Positions 34,623 to 46,578 are shown, numbered from the stretch's first letter. The stretch is DNA of 64,000 nucleotides from Coniella vitis (GCA_011317545.1 WUJK01000004.1:2418001-2482000), one strand, 5' to 3'. Made by a program: numbers and translations. Notes: generated by a model not told the origin, from the sequence alone.

Positions 34623-37600
34623 GGCCCTCGCCGGCGTGCCCAGGTTGTCGGTGATTCACGGCGAGGAGGGGCGGACAAGGCACTCTCTATCGTTTTTTTT
34701 TTTCTTTTTCGGGAGAAACTGGGACCAACAGCACGCGTCGAATAAGGCGGAGCTCAACTCTTGGAACTGTTGCTGGTCATGGCTCCCTTTATTCTTCTCT
34801 CCTGGGCTCGAAGCGAGCGAGCGAGCGAGCCACGTGGTGGTTGCTTCGGTCTGGTCGTGCGGGTGGGTGGGTTGTATCCGAAACCCAAGAGCTGAATAAG
34901 GTTGGTTGAGCAGCGTTTGGGCATCAAGTAGCAGCCTCTTTTCTCTCTCGAGCCGAGAAGAAGCAGTCAAGAAGGTTCTCGGCAAAGCCTACATGGCCGT
35001 GTAGGTTGGCGTTCTAGTCAGTATAGATAGATAGGTGTGAGGAGGAAGCGCAACACCCCCCTTCATCAACCCAGAAGTGCTTGCCATATTGTGCTTGGCT
35101 CTCTGTCTGGGCGCAGGGAGCATGCTCCATATTTCCATAAGTCAAACAGAGCAATAGTGCAATAGTATACTATAGTAGCCCAGGACGAGCTCGTCAAGTC
35201 TTGATCAACACGCGAGCCCCTCTCTTGCGGCTCTCCCCCCAGGGCTGCGGGCTGCGGACTATGTAGGGGGAGTGTTTGATAAAGGGGTCCGACACGCCTG
35301 GCCTCAACGGCCCCAGGGATGGCACTGGCCAAGGGGTCCCACCGTTCTTGAGCTCGCTGCCACTGGAGAATGCTGTCGACGCACGCTGCTTGATAGTGAA
35401 CCACTATAGTACATAGCACACTGTGATACCTTCTATTGGGGAGAAGGGGGGGGGGGGGCGATCCCTATCTTTGATGCCTCGCACTATAGTGCCCGTGCCC
35501 TGCTTTCCATCAGGGGCCCCTCGATCATGTTATGTACAGATTATACATAGTAATAATCGTGCATACGCTGTCTCTGGGCTACAGAGAACAGCGTGGTACG
35601 TCGTGGCCATACTATGTATACCCTTCCATGGCCAGGCACGTCTCAGGCCGGCCTCGTTCACCATAGTCGGCGGTATTTGCCGGTTTTCAACGGAAGGGAA
35701 GCGAAGAAAGAGAGACCATTCGCCAGGGTTGATCTTGAAGAAAAGAAAGAGAAAAACGTGTCAGAAATCTCGGTTGCTCCCCCTAGTTGGCACACACACA
35801 CAGCCATCCAATCCGCCAGAGCATTTCACTATTACTTCCGAGTCGACTGACTCGCTCATAGCAGAACCCCACAGTTGACCCGGTTCGATTCTGTCAAAAG
35901 CCACGCAAAAACCTGTCACGGGTCTTCCCGTGCAAGCTTGTGGCTCGGGGACTGTGGGCAACGGTTTGGGAGACAGGATAAACCCTTCTTCGGAGGGAAA
36001 CTTCTGTGTGATTGTGAGCTGGGCTGTCGAATCGAGACAAAAGGTGAATGAATATATATCGACTGTGATCTTGCACCGTTGGCACAAGCCGTCTGCTTTC
36101 TTTTCCTTTTCCTGCTTATCCTTTTCTTCTTCTGCTTGTCTCCTTGTGCTGTACATGGTAAGATTTGCACAGCAGGCCAGAGCGTTTTGCATTCCATATC
36201 ATATCCACCGGTAATGTAACGCTGAGGGTTGACCGGGCACTGACTTTTTGTGGCCTTTTCTCTTTGGCTTTCCTTCTTCGTCTTCTTGCTGTGTGTTTTT
36301 AACTGATGGCTTGCTTTCTGATTTGATTCCTCTTACCTTATTGTGATATACATAGCACATACTCTCCAGTCCACTGTCTATATGGTGGGCTCACCATGCA
36401 TTTCCTGTACTATGTATATAGATAGGAATCGCCTGTAGCCACAGCGGTGCGGGAGATTCACAACCACGTTCCGTACAGGCTGCTCTCCCAAATAAGCTTC
36501 ACTAATCAAAAGCTAAATAGGTATGGGCTGGAAGGCTAGCATCAGTCGTCTGGTCATGTGCTGGAGTCATAGTAGGTGATATTGGCGGTGATAAGCCTTG
36601 TGATTTGCTCCCCTGGGAGGATTGGCTGGCAGGATTTTTGTTGTCCTTTCCAATCTGGCTTAACGGTACAAGGTACACGCAGCAAGACCACGAGGGCAAG
36701 GCAAGCCTGCCTATGGATAGGAGGAGGAGGAGGAGGAGGAGGCTCAAGGAAAAAGGGAGACAGTGCCAAGCTGCAAGGCCCCAGATCCAAACCTCCGAGC
36801 AACCAATGATCACCCAAGAAGTCTTTTTGGACCACTCAGGCCCAGGTTCTTGATTTCTTGTTACCATGTACGGTATGCATTGCGTGGGCGAGCAAAGCGG
36901 TCCTTTGCCCAGCGAGAACGAGGCTTGACTGCTTTGGGCAATATCTGCGTCTCTGTGTGGGTTCGCTCGGCGCTCTGTGGCTGCTGCTACACGGACTCGC
37001 GTCCTTCTTTCTATTTTGTTTTGTTTTCTTTTTCTTTTCTTCTTCTTTTCTTGTTTCTTTCCCTCATGTGCTATGTATCGTGACATCGCGCCAACCTATA
37101 GCGGAGCGTGCTGCAACGTCAGCTTCGCGCACAGAACACTAGTCGACCATGGAAAGCAAAGGACGTACTATTATTGTACCAGACCTTTTGCCTGTTCATT
37201 CTCTCTCTCGGGCCACGCTGATGCTCCAGCAAAACGCACGCCAGTTTCTCGACACCTATACATAGTAATAAATCCTCATCGACCTTGCCCCAGCTCCTTG
37301 ATCCCTGGCGAAAGATAGCCATGACTAAAACCCTACAAAGTACTTAAGTACTGTGCAGTGGCATCGAGCCATGCTAATGTAAGTACTTACCTACTATGGT
37401 AGTAACCTTGTTAGCCCCTTCCCCCTGGCCTATAGCAGCCGACCTTTGCATACCGCAACAGGCCATTTTGTCCGAGGGCGGGCCCACTAACTAACTACTT
37501 ATACTCTGTACATAGTACATAGCATTTCCAGGAGCCATACTATGGTATAGGAAAGGACTACTAAGTATACTGCCCAGTAGAGTAGCTAGTAGCGTACCCC

Positions 37601-38465
37601 CTCCACAGGGGATATACTCCGTGATGTATACTTACTGCCTCCTCTGCTTTGACACAAATCATATCGTCCTGTTTTTTTCCTTTTCTTTTTTTCCCCCGTT
37701 ATCACCCGAGAAGGCCCTTGTACCACAGTAGTCCTATATACTATATATACCTAGTAAAAACAGCCAAGACAAAAGTCAAAACTATGATCGACATCCCTAG
37801 CAATTCGCTTCCCGACCCTCCCAAAAACTCAAATAGCAAATAGTCGAGACCGCATTTGTCCGGTGCCAAGGCAATAATAATAATAATACATAGTAGTTAG
37901 TACATAAATCCAAGCCCATCGCCGGAAGTCGTCTGCTCTGCTCCAAACAACTGCCCCGGCTATCGCCTTGTTCATATACCATAGTAGTACAGTTGAGTGA
38001 GTGAGTGAGTGAGTGGCCGGGGAGGTAAATAATTGGCTGAGCTTTTGTTGGCAATGGAACCCTTGCGGTTGTGTTGGCCTCTGCTGATTATGTCGATGGG
38101 AAGCAGTTGATAAGTATATAGGAGATTATATCTTGACCAGAAAGCAGAACACAACAGCTTTTCCTAGCAGTTGAATGTACCCCCCGCCGTTTACATAGTA
38201 TAGGCAATGAACCCTATTTAGCAACTGACAGCTCACTTGGAGTAAAATCTAACGTTTTGGTCTTTTTCATAAGAAAAGAGAGAGAGAGAGTGTGATGTAG
38301 ATATAAAAGAGAAGTTGATGTGTTATAACCCACGATCATGCAGGTCACAGGAACAGGCCAGCGCAACCATATGCCAGCAAATCGGAACCTCAACGGACCG
38401 ATGAGGATCTCTTACGTAAGGACCTACGGATAATATAACCAGGGTTAGGGTCCTAATGGTTGCAT
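34623..38465. other. gene-less transition zone rich in short AT palindromes
   Basis: About 3.8 kb upstream of the GPCR gene and before the AT-rich block. It contains a GCGA repeat (34814-34829), a G13 run (35446-35458), an AGG repeat (36720-36743), a GAGT repeat (about 37995-38014) and seven of the twelve exact TACATAGTA/TACTATGTA 9-mers. Many related motifs (TACTTAAGTA, GTATAC, TATAGTA) occur. Open frames show no coding character. Confidence 0.6.
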
Positions 38466-38544
38466 AGTCGACAGAGTCGCTCGTCGACCCAGTCGACCTA
38501 CACACCACGAGTCGACAGAGTCGCCCATCGACTAGATCGACTTA
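38466..38544 (+). repeat. 44-bp-period GTCGAC-rich direct repeat at the compositional boundary
   Basis: Two related 35-bp units, 38466-38500 and 38510-38544, both begin AGTCGACAGAGTCGC and contain several TCGAC cores. The first 15 bp are identical and most later differences are transitions. They sit exactly where balanced sequence gives way to AT-rich, RIP-like DNA. They may be a terminus of the oldest transposon layer, which is inference. Confidence 0.55.
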
Positions 38545-39054
38545 TATTATAACGGAAGGATATAAGAATAGGAGTTTACGGCTTAATATTAGATAGTTTC
38601 CTTATAGTCTTTAGTTATAAATCTAAGTATTATTTTATATAATAGGGTAATCCCTCTTAATTACTTATAATACTTAATATTGCTTAATAACGTATAAAAA
38701 CTTAAAGGTAATATTTCCCTACCTACTAATATATAACTTATAGGTATTTCTAGAATCCGGGATTTAGGTAAAGATTATTTTATTTTTATAACTCTTATTT
38801 AGGACGGTCTATATATACCTCTTAGGTAATATTAAGTATAATATTTAACTATAATATTAATAGTTCTAGCCCTTTTAATAATTAACTAAACCTAAAATAC
38901 TAATTAGTAACTCTTAACTACTATTAATATACTTACTATATATATTATAAAACTCGAGACTCGAGGAAGTATTAATAGAACTCCTAATAAACCCTTTAAG
39001 ATAGAGTAGCCTAAGGTTTATCGCGGATAAGAAGACGATATTTAACCTTTTATT
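38545..39054. other. AT-rich DNA left of family B gag, unassigned
   Basis: About 500 bp of RIP-like sequence between the boundary repeat and the first recognisable gag codons. It should contain the 5' part (leader or LTR) of the family B element, but I find no matching copy near its 3' side to define an LTR. Confidence 0.4.
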
Positions 39055-39312
39055 ATAGCCCTTAGAGCTTACTTCTAGTACTACTAATATTAATTTCCTA
39101 CTAAAGCTAAGAAGGTAGAATTCGTAGCTAATAGGCTTAAAGGCGATATACTTATATAGTTTAAACCTATCCTACGGAACTTCCTAGAATTCGATACGGA
39201 AGAGACTAGAGAAGACGAGACTAATAAACTCTTTATATTATTCGAAACCTTCGCCTAGATACTTAAGGAAACCTTTAGAAACCCTAACGAAAAGTATAAT
39301 ATAGAACGTAAG
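39055..39312 (+). pseudogene. family B gag, 5' part
   Basis: Reading TAG/TAA as former Trp or Gln, the frame contains ANRLKGDILIWFKPILRNFL near 39126-39185. This is the retrotransposon-gag motif with its LKG..A.WF core. It is cut at 39312 by the family A insertion and resumes after 46578. RIP stops make it non-functional. Confidence 0.7.
39308..39312 (+). repeat. target-site duplication GTAAG (left)
   Basis: GTAAG directly precedes the 5' LTR and recurs exactly after the 3' LTR at 46574-46578. A 5-bp duplication is standard for Gypsy-type integrases. Confidence 0.9.
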
Positions 39313-39651
39313 TGTCACAGGCCCACGGGTAAATGCACGGCTTCGGCACACCAGGGCACGAAGCCTTAGTCAGTATATTCCCTTCTCGTCTGGAGACTGG
39401 TATTATATAAGCGCTAAACAAGAGCGTCTCCTAAGCAGCTTACGAGCCGTATAAAAGACTATCGATAAGAGGACCCGTATCGACGGTGGACCTATGGAAA
39501 ACTCTGTCTACGGGTAGATCCTAAACGTAAGAGCTACTTAAGAGCAGCTCTCGCGCCGCTATATAAATACTATTCTTACTTCTCTCCTTAAGTTAGTTAA
39601 TAATAGAAATTAGGATCGAAACTACGAACGCTCTCTCGATACCCGTTTATA
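39313..39651 (+). repeat. 5' LTR of family A copy 1
   Basis: 339 bp, the same length as 46235-46573 and 57375-57713. Unlike the internal DNA, its outer two-thirds retain many CpA/TpG dinucleotides (CACAGG, GCACGG, CTGGAGACTGG). Its last 40 bp show RIP-type changes. Confidence 0.93.
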
Positions 39652-39789
39652 TTTAACTAACTTTATTTCTACCTACCCTATATATCCAACGGTATTTATA
39701 TATTTATTTAGTATATAGCCTTAGGATATTATACCCCTATAACGAGCAATTCGGGCAACTCCCTACCTAAGCGAATAACGATAATAATA

Positions 39790-41080
39790 ATATAATAATA
39801 ACTATATAATAAATAGTTACTTAAATAATAGAAGAGTAGCGGTATATTATTAAAAGAGTAATATAATAATAGCGCGAAGATAGTATATAAAACCTAAAAG
39901 CGCTTACGGTATAATTTATATAAATCGAATAATCCCGTAGCCTATTACTATAGGAGCTATTAGTAAGTATTAGTAATATAGCGGCCGAGTACCCTAACCC
40001 GGTATTTAACGAACTAGAAGATACCTATACCCCTACCTCCTAAGATATAGAAGACGCCGACGTCGATATAAATAAGGCCCTAGAGAGTATAATCGTACCT
40101 AAATATAAGCCCCTTTCTTAGCTAGCGAATTTTAAGGGTATATATACTTAATTCCCAGCTTAGGAGCGTACTATAAGGTATAAACTTATCCGAGATGCCT
40201 ACTTTATCGGAAATTATATAGATAAGTTCTAAGAAATCTATAAGTACCTAGAGGGAAATATAAAGGTTATAGTAAGGAGCTATTATATTATAGGAGGAGA
40301 GTACGGCCTTTAGAAACCCTCCTTATTCCTATAATAGCTCCGCTACCGATATTACGATAAGAACTATACTATTATTACTTCTTAGAGGCTTAGGAGCTTT
40401 ACTTAGAAGAAAGGCTAATCCTTCCCTAACTTCTTCTCCTAATAGGAGAAGTTACTAATAAACTCCGGCGGTATAGAGTAGCCGGATTTAGCTAAGTTAA
40501 TATACCTAAAGGGCGTTATTAATAGCGTATTACGTATATAGCTTATTAGTATAGAAATACCGTCGATATATAACGACTAGGTAAAGAAAGCGTTCCGTAT
40601 CTCGGCTAAGCTAGAAAGCTATATTATTATCCGAAACGGTAGCTATACTTCGCCCTTAAGCTATTTATCCGGAGCTATAGTATAGCGCTTTAGGATAACC
40701 TAGCGAGCGGGAGGAAACGGATAGAAACCGTAAAACCCTTATATAGATCCCGATAGGGATACGGCTATAACTAGTATTAACGCTCTATAGGCTAATAAGT
40801 AGCGTATAAGGTAGGTTAACTAAGCGGAGATTAGGCGTAGGAAAGAGTAGGGATTCTATTATAGGTATAGATATTCGAATTATAGAATTGCTTATTACCC
40901 CTTCCTACCCGTATACCCGCTTATTAGTTTAGGAGCTATACGGGAGACGGATATTAATATCGCCGATATTAACCTTATCGACCTTAATAATACTACCGAG
41001 GAATAGGAGGAAAACTAGCTATTCTTATATAAAGTCGTATATAGGAGCTTATAGGTCTCGACTTTAGCCTATAAAAAGTA
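39790..41080 (+). pseudogene. family A copy 1 gag
   Basis: Frame readable with stop read-through. It has an acidic N-terminal half, a capsid-like region (YGLQKPSLFLQQLRYRYY region near 40300), and a CCHC zinc knuckle at about 40855-40905 whose Cys/His codons have become Tyr codons. It precedes pol in the usual order. Boundaries are approximate. Confidence 0.7.
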
Positions 41081-41099
41081 AAGCGTTAGATAAATAGGA

Positions 41100-44000
41100 A
41101 CTATTTTATAATAAACCTATTCTATAATTTAACTTTATTTATCTTAGTACTTATTAATTCTAGCTATAATTATTATTCTATTATAAGCGAGACGCTTATA
41201 TATAAGCTAAGACTTCCGTATATATCTATCCCGCCTAGGACCCTTTATTAATTATTAAGGGAGAGAATATCGTATAAATAGCCCGTTATCCGCTATATAA
41301 CCTACCTTAATATAGACCTAGATAGGTATTTATATCGTATTTAGGCTTATATAATCCCCTACCTTTAGTATAACCTCGTTTTAGGAAAACCTTAGGTAAA
41401 AAGAGAGAGGGTAATATATATAGCTTATAAGCACCGCCTAAGTATCGGACGAATAGGAGGACTAGAGGTTTAGGAATAAGGATATAGCCCTAAGAACTTT
41501 AACTATACGTTTATTAATACCCTTACTATTTAGAGCGAAGTTCGGTATATAAAACGCTTAAATACCGCTTAAGTAGTATTTTTTAATATTATAATAGCCG
41601 ATATTATTAAGGCCCTATTACCGAAAGTAGAATCCTCGGTTAACGAGAAACTCCCCCTAAAGTATTACGAGTTCCGGAACCTCTTTAATAAGGATATAGC
41701 TTCCGCGCTACCGCTATATAAAGAGGGAGCGGATTATAAGATTCGGCTATATAAGAAGGCGGATAGGTCTACTATAAACGCCCTATAGGGCCCGTTATAC
41801 GGGATATCTAGAGAAGAACTTATTATATTAAGGAAGACTCTTACCGAGCTATTCGATATAGGTTATATTAGAGCTAATAGCTCCTTAGTAGGAGTTCCCG
41901 TAATCTTTATTAAGAAACTAGGGGGTAGCCTTCGTTTTTATATAGATTATTATACGCTTAACGCTATTTCGGAAGCCGATTATTACCCGCTCCCCCTTAT
42001 TAAAAAGACCTTATCTAATATTATAAACGCTAAATATTTTACTAAGCTTAATATATAAGCAGCGTTTTATAAGCTTTATATTAAGGAAGGAGATAAGTAA
42101 AAGACCGCCTTTTATATAAGGTATAGCCTCTTCGAATAGCTAATAACCCCGTTCGGACTTATAGGCGCTCCTATAACGTTCTAGCGCTATATTAATAACG
42201 CTCTACGCCCCTATCTAGATATCTTCTATTTAGCTTATATCGATAATATTCTAGTATATACCGACGGTACGGTTAAAGACTACCGAGTAAAGGTAAAGCT
42301 AGTATTATACGCTCTCGAAGTAGTAGGTCTAAATCTAAATATTACTAAGTACGAATTCGGCGTAACCGAGACGAAGTACCTAGGCTTTATTATTAAAGCG
42401 GGGGTAGGAATTTATATAAACCCCGAGAAGATACGCGCTATATACGATTAGGAGGCTCCGAAGACGGTTAAAGGAGTCTATAGCTTCCTAGGATTTACGA
42501 ATTTCTATTATTAGTTTATCGCTAATTATTCCGAAATTATAGAGCCCCTCTTAGCTTTAACTAAAAAAGGGGTCTTATTTAGGTTTAGGGAGTAGGAAGA
42601 AGCTATATTTAAATAGCTAAAGCGTTTCTTTATTAGTAAGCCTATATTCGCTTAATAGGATCCGGATAAGGAGATAATATTAAAGGCGGATTATTCTAGC
42701 TACTCGTTAGGCGGCTACCTCTCTTAAAGGGACGAGTATAGTATCCTCCGCCCGGTAATATACTACTTACGCCGCTTAAGCCCTATAAAGTATAACTATA
42801 AGATCTATAATAAGGAACTACTAGCTATTATTAATTACTTAAGAATATAGGATACGGAGCTTAGGGGTATTATACTATTATTTACAATTTACTCGGATTA
42901 TAAGAACCTCGAATATTTTATAATATTATAGCGTTTTACCGAGAGGTAAGTTTACTAATCCGAGATAATAGCTTATTTTCGATACTACTTAATCTACTAT
43001 ATAGGAGCAGTTAGTAAGCGTTTAAACGCCCTTTCGAGGAGGGAGTAGGATATACTATATAATATATCTAATAAACGCCTTACCGGTAGGTAAATCCAGC
43101 TTTTATTATTAATAAAGATAAGCTAAGTTATAATATATAACGAGCTATTATTAATAGGTAGCGAGGTTTTTATATAAAAGGAGCTCTAGTATTTATAGGA
43201 TAATACTATTTTATATAATAAGGTATACTCCTAGCTTATAGGTATAGTTTATAGGGGTAAATACTCTTTTCCCCTTTACCTACGGATATCCGAAGGTAAG
43301 CCTATTAAGGTATTTATAGCGGAGTATTCGATCGATAAGAAAGGATTACTTAGGTTCTATAAATAGCTCTAATTACCCGATTAGGAACCCCTATATATTA
43401 AACTAACGTAGAGTATCTACGATTCTACCCTATCTAGCTACCTAGGAAGGGATACTACTATTACGATAATAATAAGGGGCTATTTCTAGCTAGGTATATA
43501 CCGTAGTATTCGGCGGTTTATACGAAATTATAACGTTTATAGATATAAGATAGTATAGAAATACTAAAGGAAGGGCCTTTTTAAGCCCCTATTAATACCT
43601 AAGCGGGTATAAAGCGAGTTATCCGTAGACTTTATAATCGACCTCCCCTATAAGGACGATATAAGAGAAGCTTACTTAATAGTAATTACGGACCGATTAA
43701 CGAAAGCTATTATACTTAAAGCTATATATAATATAAGCGCGGAAGTATATATAGAGCGGTTCTTATACTATTATTAGCGGTTTTATAATTTCCTTAAGGT
43801 AATAATTAGTAACCGAGGCTCGAATTAGGTAGGAGGGTTTTAGCGCCGATTATATAAGCTTATAAAGATAGAGTAGCGCTTAAGTATCGCTTTCTACTTA
43901 TAAATAGATAGAGCTATAGAAAGGGTAAACTAAAAGGTTATAAACTACCTCCGAGCGTTCGTTATATATATATAATTAGATTAGCCGATGCTCTTACCTA

Positions 44001-44770
44001 GCGCTTAACTAGCTATTAATAATAGGGATATTAGTATAATTAGCCTTAGCTTATTTTTTATCCTATACGGTTATTATATAGATTTAATCGAATAGATAGA
44101 GCGTAGTATATTACTAGCGTAAGTACCTAGAGTTTAGGCCGAAAACTTCGTCTAACGGCTTAAAGATATAACTATTTTCGCTTAAGCTATAATAATAATC
44201 GTATAATAACGAATAGAAGAATCTACGAATAAGTTATAAATAATCGTAGAGCGGCTTATTAAGGGCGATAAGGTTTAGCTCTCCCTATAAAATATTACTA
44301 TTAACCGCCCCTTAAAGAAGTTAGCCTAGCTATACGATAAGTATACCGTAATATACGTTATTAGCCCTTATATAGTAGAATTAAATATCCCGCCGGGTAT
44401 TTACCCTTATTTCTATATAGATCTCCTAATTCGAGCTATATAAGACCCGCTCCTATCGTAGGTATAAAGGGAATACCGGCCTAACCCTATTATAGTTAAA
44501 AAGGGAAAGGAACCCGAATATTAGGTAGAAAGTATTATTAGAGTATATAATAAGCCGTATAAAGGTTATACGAAAACGGATAAAATGCTATAATATAAAG
44601 TCCTAGTTAAGTAGGTCGGATAGGATTAGCTAGATTAGTAGCTATTATCCGAATTTAAAGATATAGTTACTTTTAAGGAGTTCGAATAACGCTATAGTAA
44701 CGCTATAAATTACGATAGCCTAAAGTTATAGAAAAGAAGAGCGGGGAAATTAAGTATTATAAATAAAAAG
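41100..44770 (+). pseudogene. family A copy 1 pol (PR, RT, RNase H, INT, chromodomain)
   Basis: Protease-like segment at about 41140-41290. RT at 41720-42500, with the FIKKLGGSLRFYIDYYTLNA block and the catalytic AYIDNILVYTD (ancestral YVDDILV-type; the second Asp is Asn here). RNase H at about 42640-42940 (ILKADYSSYSLGGYL). Integrase at about 43400-44300, with SGHPGRDTTI-like HHCC remnants, DFIIDLP, ISNRGS and the downstream Glu. A chromodomain-like end at about 44540-44690 (KVLVKWVGW). The chromodomain places the family among chromoviruses. The reading frame is continuous apart from RIP stops. Confidence 0.8.
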
Positions 44771-44805
44771 AAAACTATATACGAAATATATACTAATATA
44801 GCTAC

Positions 44806-45800
44806 CTACTTATCCTTACTTACCTCCTCCTTATTACTAGAATTATTCTCCTTAGTTTTACTAAAATAAGGGTTATTATTAATACCGCGCTTCGTTTTAG
44901 TACTAATTAAGCCCTTACCCTTACTACCCCCCTTTATAAGCTTTGCTAATAGGTCGGTAATATCCTTTAGCGCTACCGCTTAATAGTATATAAGCTTACG
45001 GCTATAGCGCTAGTATAAAGTTAGTAGGATATAAATAGGGAAGGAGTAATAGGTATATACGCTATAGGTACGCTTATTATTTAATAACCGGACCTCGTTA
45101 TAGCTAGCCTAAGTTTTACTTAACTTAAATAGGTAGTTACGGGTATAGCGTATAGCGAGAGCGGCGAGGGCCTAGGGGCGGAGAGTACTTAGAGTATATA
45201 AGTATAGGAAGGCGCGAGTAGGGAAGGAGTAGTATATATTAGGGTCGGAAGTATTATAAGCGAGGGAATAGTTAATTATAATAATAATAGCGGTATATAT
45301 CTCGTCGGTTTAATAAAGGGGGATATAGGAATAGCCGGAGTTCTTACCCTTCTTATTCGTCCTATAGGGGAAATAATAGGCGCCGGCTATAATAGTTAGT
45401 AAGCTACGAAGAAGTAGGAGAAGCGCTATTTACTAATACCGTATAGGTAGAGGGAAAGGGGGTTTTTAGAAGCCCTTATAATATAAGGTAGGTATTACTT
45501 ATCCCTAATACCCTTAGGGAGGGTAATATAAGGTTAGAGCTACAGGTTAATAGCGATAATACTCTAAATAAGCTTATTAATAGCCTTATCGAGCTAAGCG
45601 GCGGTAGGGGTAAGGATAGCGGCGGTAGGAGTAGTAGCGGATACGGTAGGAGTAGCTATAGCTATAGCTATAGGTATTACCGCAGTAGAAGTAGCTATAG
45701 AGCCTATAGTAATAGCGGGGGCGGCGGCGGTAAGTATAGCGGTAGAAGCTACGCTAGCTTACTTAGAGTAAGTAATAACGTTTATACTATTAGTAGAGCT
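44806..45800 (-). pseudogene. antisense ORF of family A copy 1, unknown protein
   Basis: On the minus strand, one frame stays open for about 330 codons apart from TAA/TAG codons of the kind RIP makes from CAA, CAG or TGG. It ends at a stop at 44806-44808. The C-terminal part is clearly protein-like: an Arg/Leu/Tyr-rich middle, then VALKDITDLLAKLIKGG and a Lys/Asn/Ser/Glu-rich tail (KTKRGINNNPYFSKTK and on). The N-terminal part is Tyr/Ser/Arg-rich, probably His/Tyr before RIP. It lies between the chromodomain end of pol and the 3' LTR. No family is recognised. The same frame and stop position recur in copy 2. The start is uncertain because ATG codons are RIP targets on the opposite strand. Confidence 0.55.
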
Positions 45801-46234
45801 AAGTATAAGTAAAGGACGAATAGGGAAGGCGCGATATTTACCTTATTATTATAGGGGTTAGTTTTATATAACTTATAAGAGCTTTAGTTTAATTAAGAGG
45901 AAGGAATAACCCCTAGAATAGGGGTTAAGGGGGTATTTATACTTTTTTAAGGCTTTAAGAGTAAAGATATTATATTTATAACCGCTTATTAAGTTAAGGG
46001 CGTTACTATTATTCTATTAATAAATAATAGGCGGTAGAACTTATAGACTCGCTATAAGCTAGGTTAAAAGGAGCTCCGCGGATATAAGACTCCTTTTATA
46101 CTCGCTAGGTATAAGGATAAGGCTCCTTTAATAGGGTAGGCGGGTATAGCGGCGTTACGTTATTATACTTTTTAGGTAGCTATTATATTATATACGGCTC
46201 TATAGGAGGGCGTTCGGCCTAAGCGGGGGGGTAA

Positions 46235-46573
46235 TATTATAGGCCTACGGGTAAATATATAGCTTCGGTATATTAGGGTATAAAGCCTTAGTTAGTATAT
46301 TCCCTTCTCGTCTAGAGACTAGTATTATATAAGCGCTAAATAAGAGCGTCTCCTAAGCAGCTTACGAACTATATAAAAGACTATCGATAAGAGGACCTGT
46401 ATCAACGGTAGACCTATAGAAAACTCTATCTACGGGTAGATCCTAAATATAAGAGCTACTTAAGAGCAGCTCTCGCGCCGCTATATAGATACTATTCTTA
46501 CTTCTCTCCTTAAGTTAGTTAATAATAGAAATTGGGATCGAAACTGCGAACGCTCTCTCGATGCCCGTTTATA
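46235..46573 (+). repeat. 3' LTR of family A copy 1
   Basis: 339 bp aligned to 39313-39651 without gaps; nearly all differences are C-to-T or G-to-A transitions. The inner part is RIP-altered, whereas its last 40 bp retain GGGATC, CTGCG and GATGCCC where the 5' LTR has been altered. Confidence 0.93.
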
Positions 46574-46578
46574 GTAAG
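46574..46578 (+). repeat. target-site duplication GTAAG (right)
   Basis: Exact match to 39308-39312. The family B gag reading frame continues from here. Confidence 0.9.

Larger units (their letters stand above)
39313..46573 (+). mobile_element. family A LTR retrotransposon, complete copy 1
   Basis: 7261 bp bounded by two 339-bp LTRs and a perfect 5-bp target duplication. The 5' LTR begins TGTCACAGG. The inferred ancestral ends are TG...CA; both copies end TATA through RIP. A G-rich polypurine stretch (about 46221-46231) precedes the 3' LTR. Internal order is gag, protease, RT, RNase H, integrase, chromodomain on the plus strand, then about 1.4 kb holding a long frame on the opposite strand. 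It is inserted in family B gag. All coding parts carry many RIP stops, so the copy is dead. Confidence 0.93.

Noticed and set aside
38438..38450. GGGTTAGGG near the AT-rich boundary, as a possible telomere remnant
   Set aside because: Only about one and a half repeat units with no array. The boundary is explained by transposon content.
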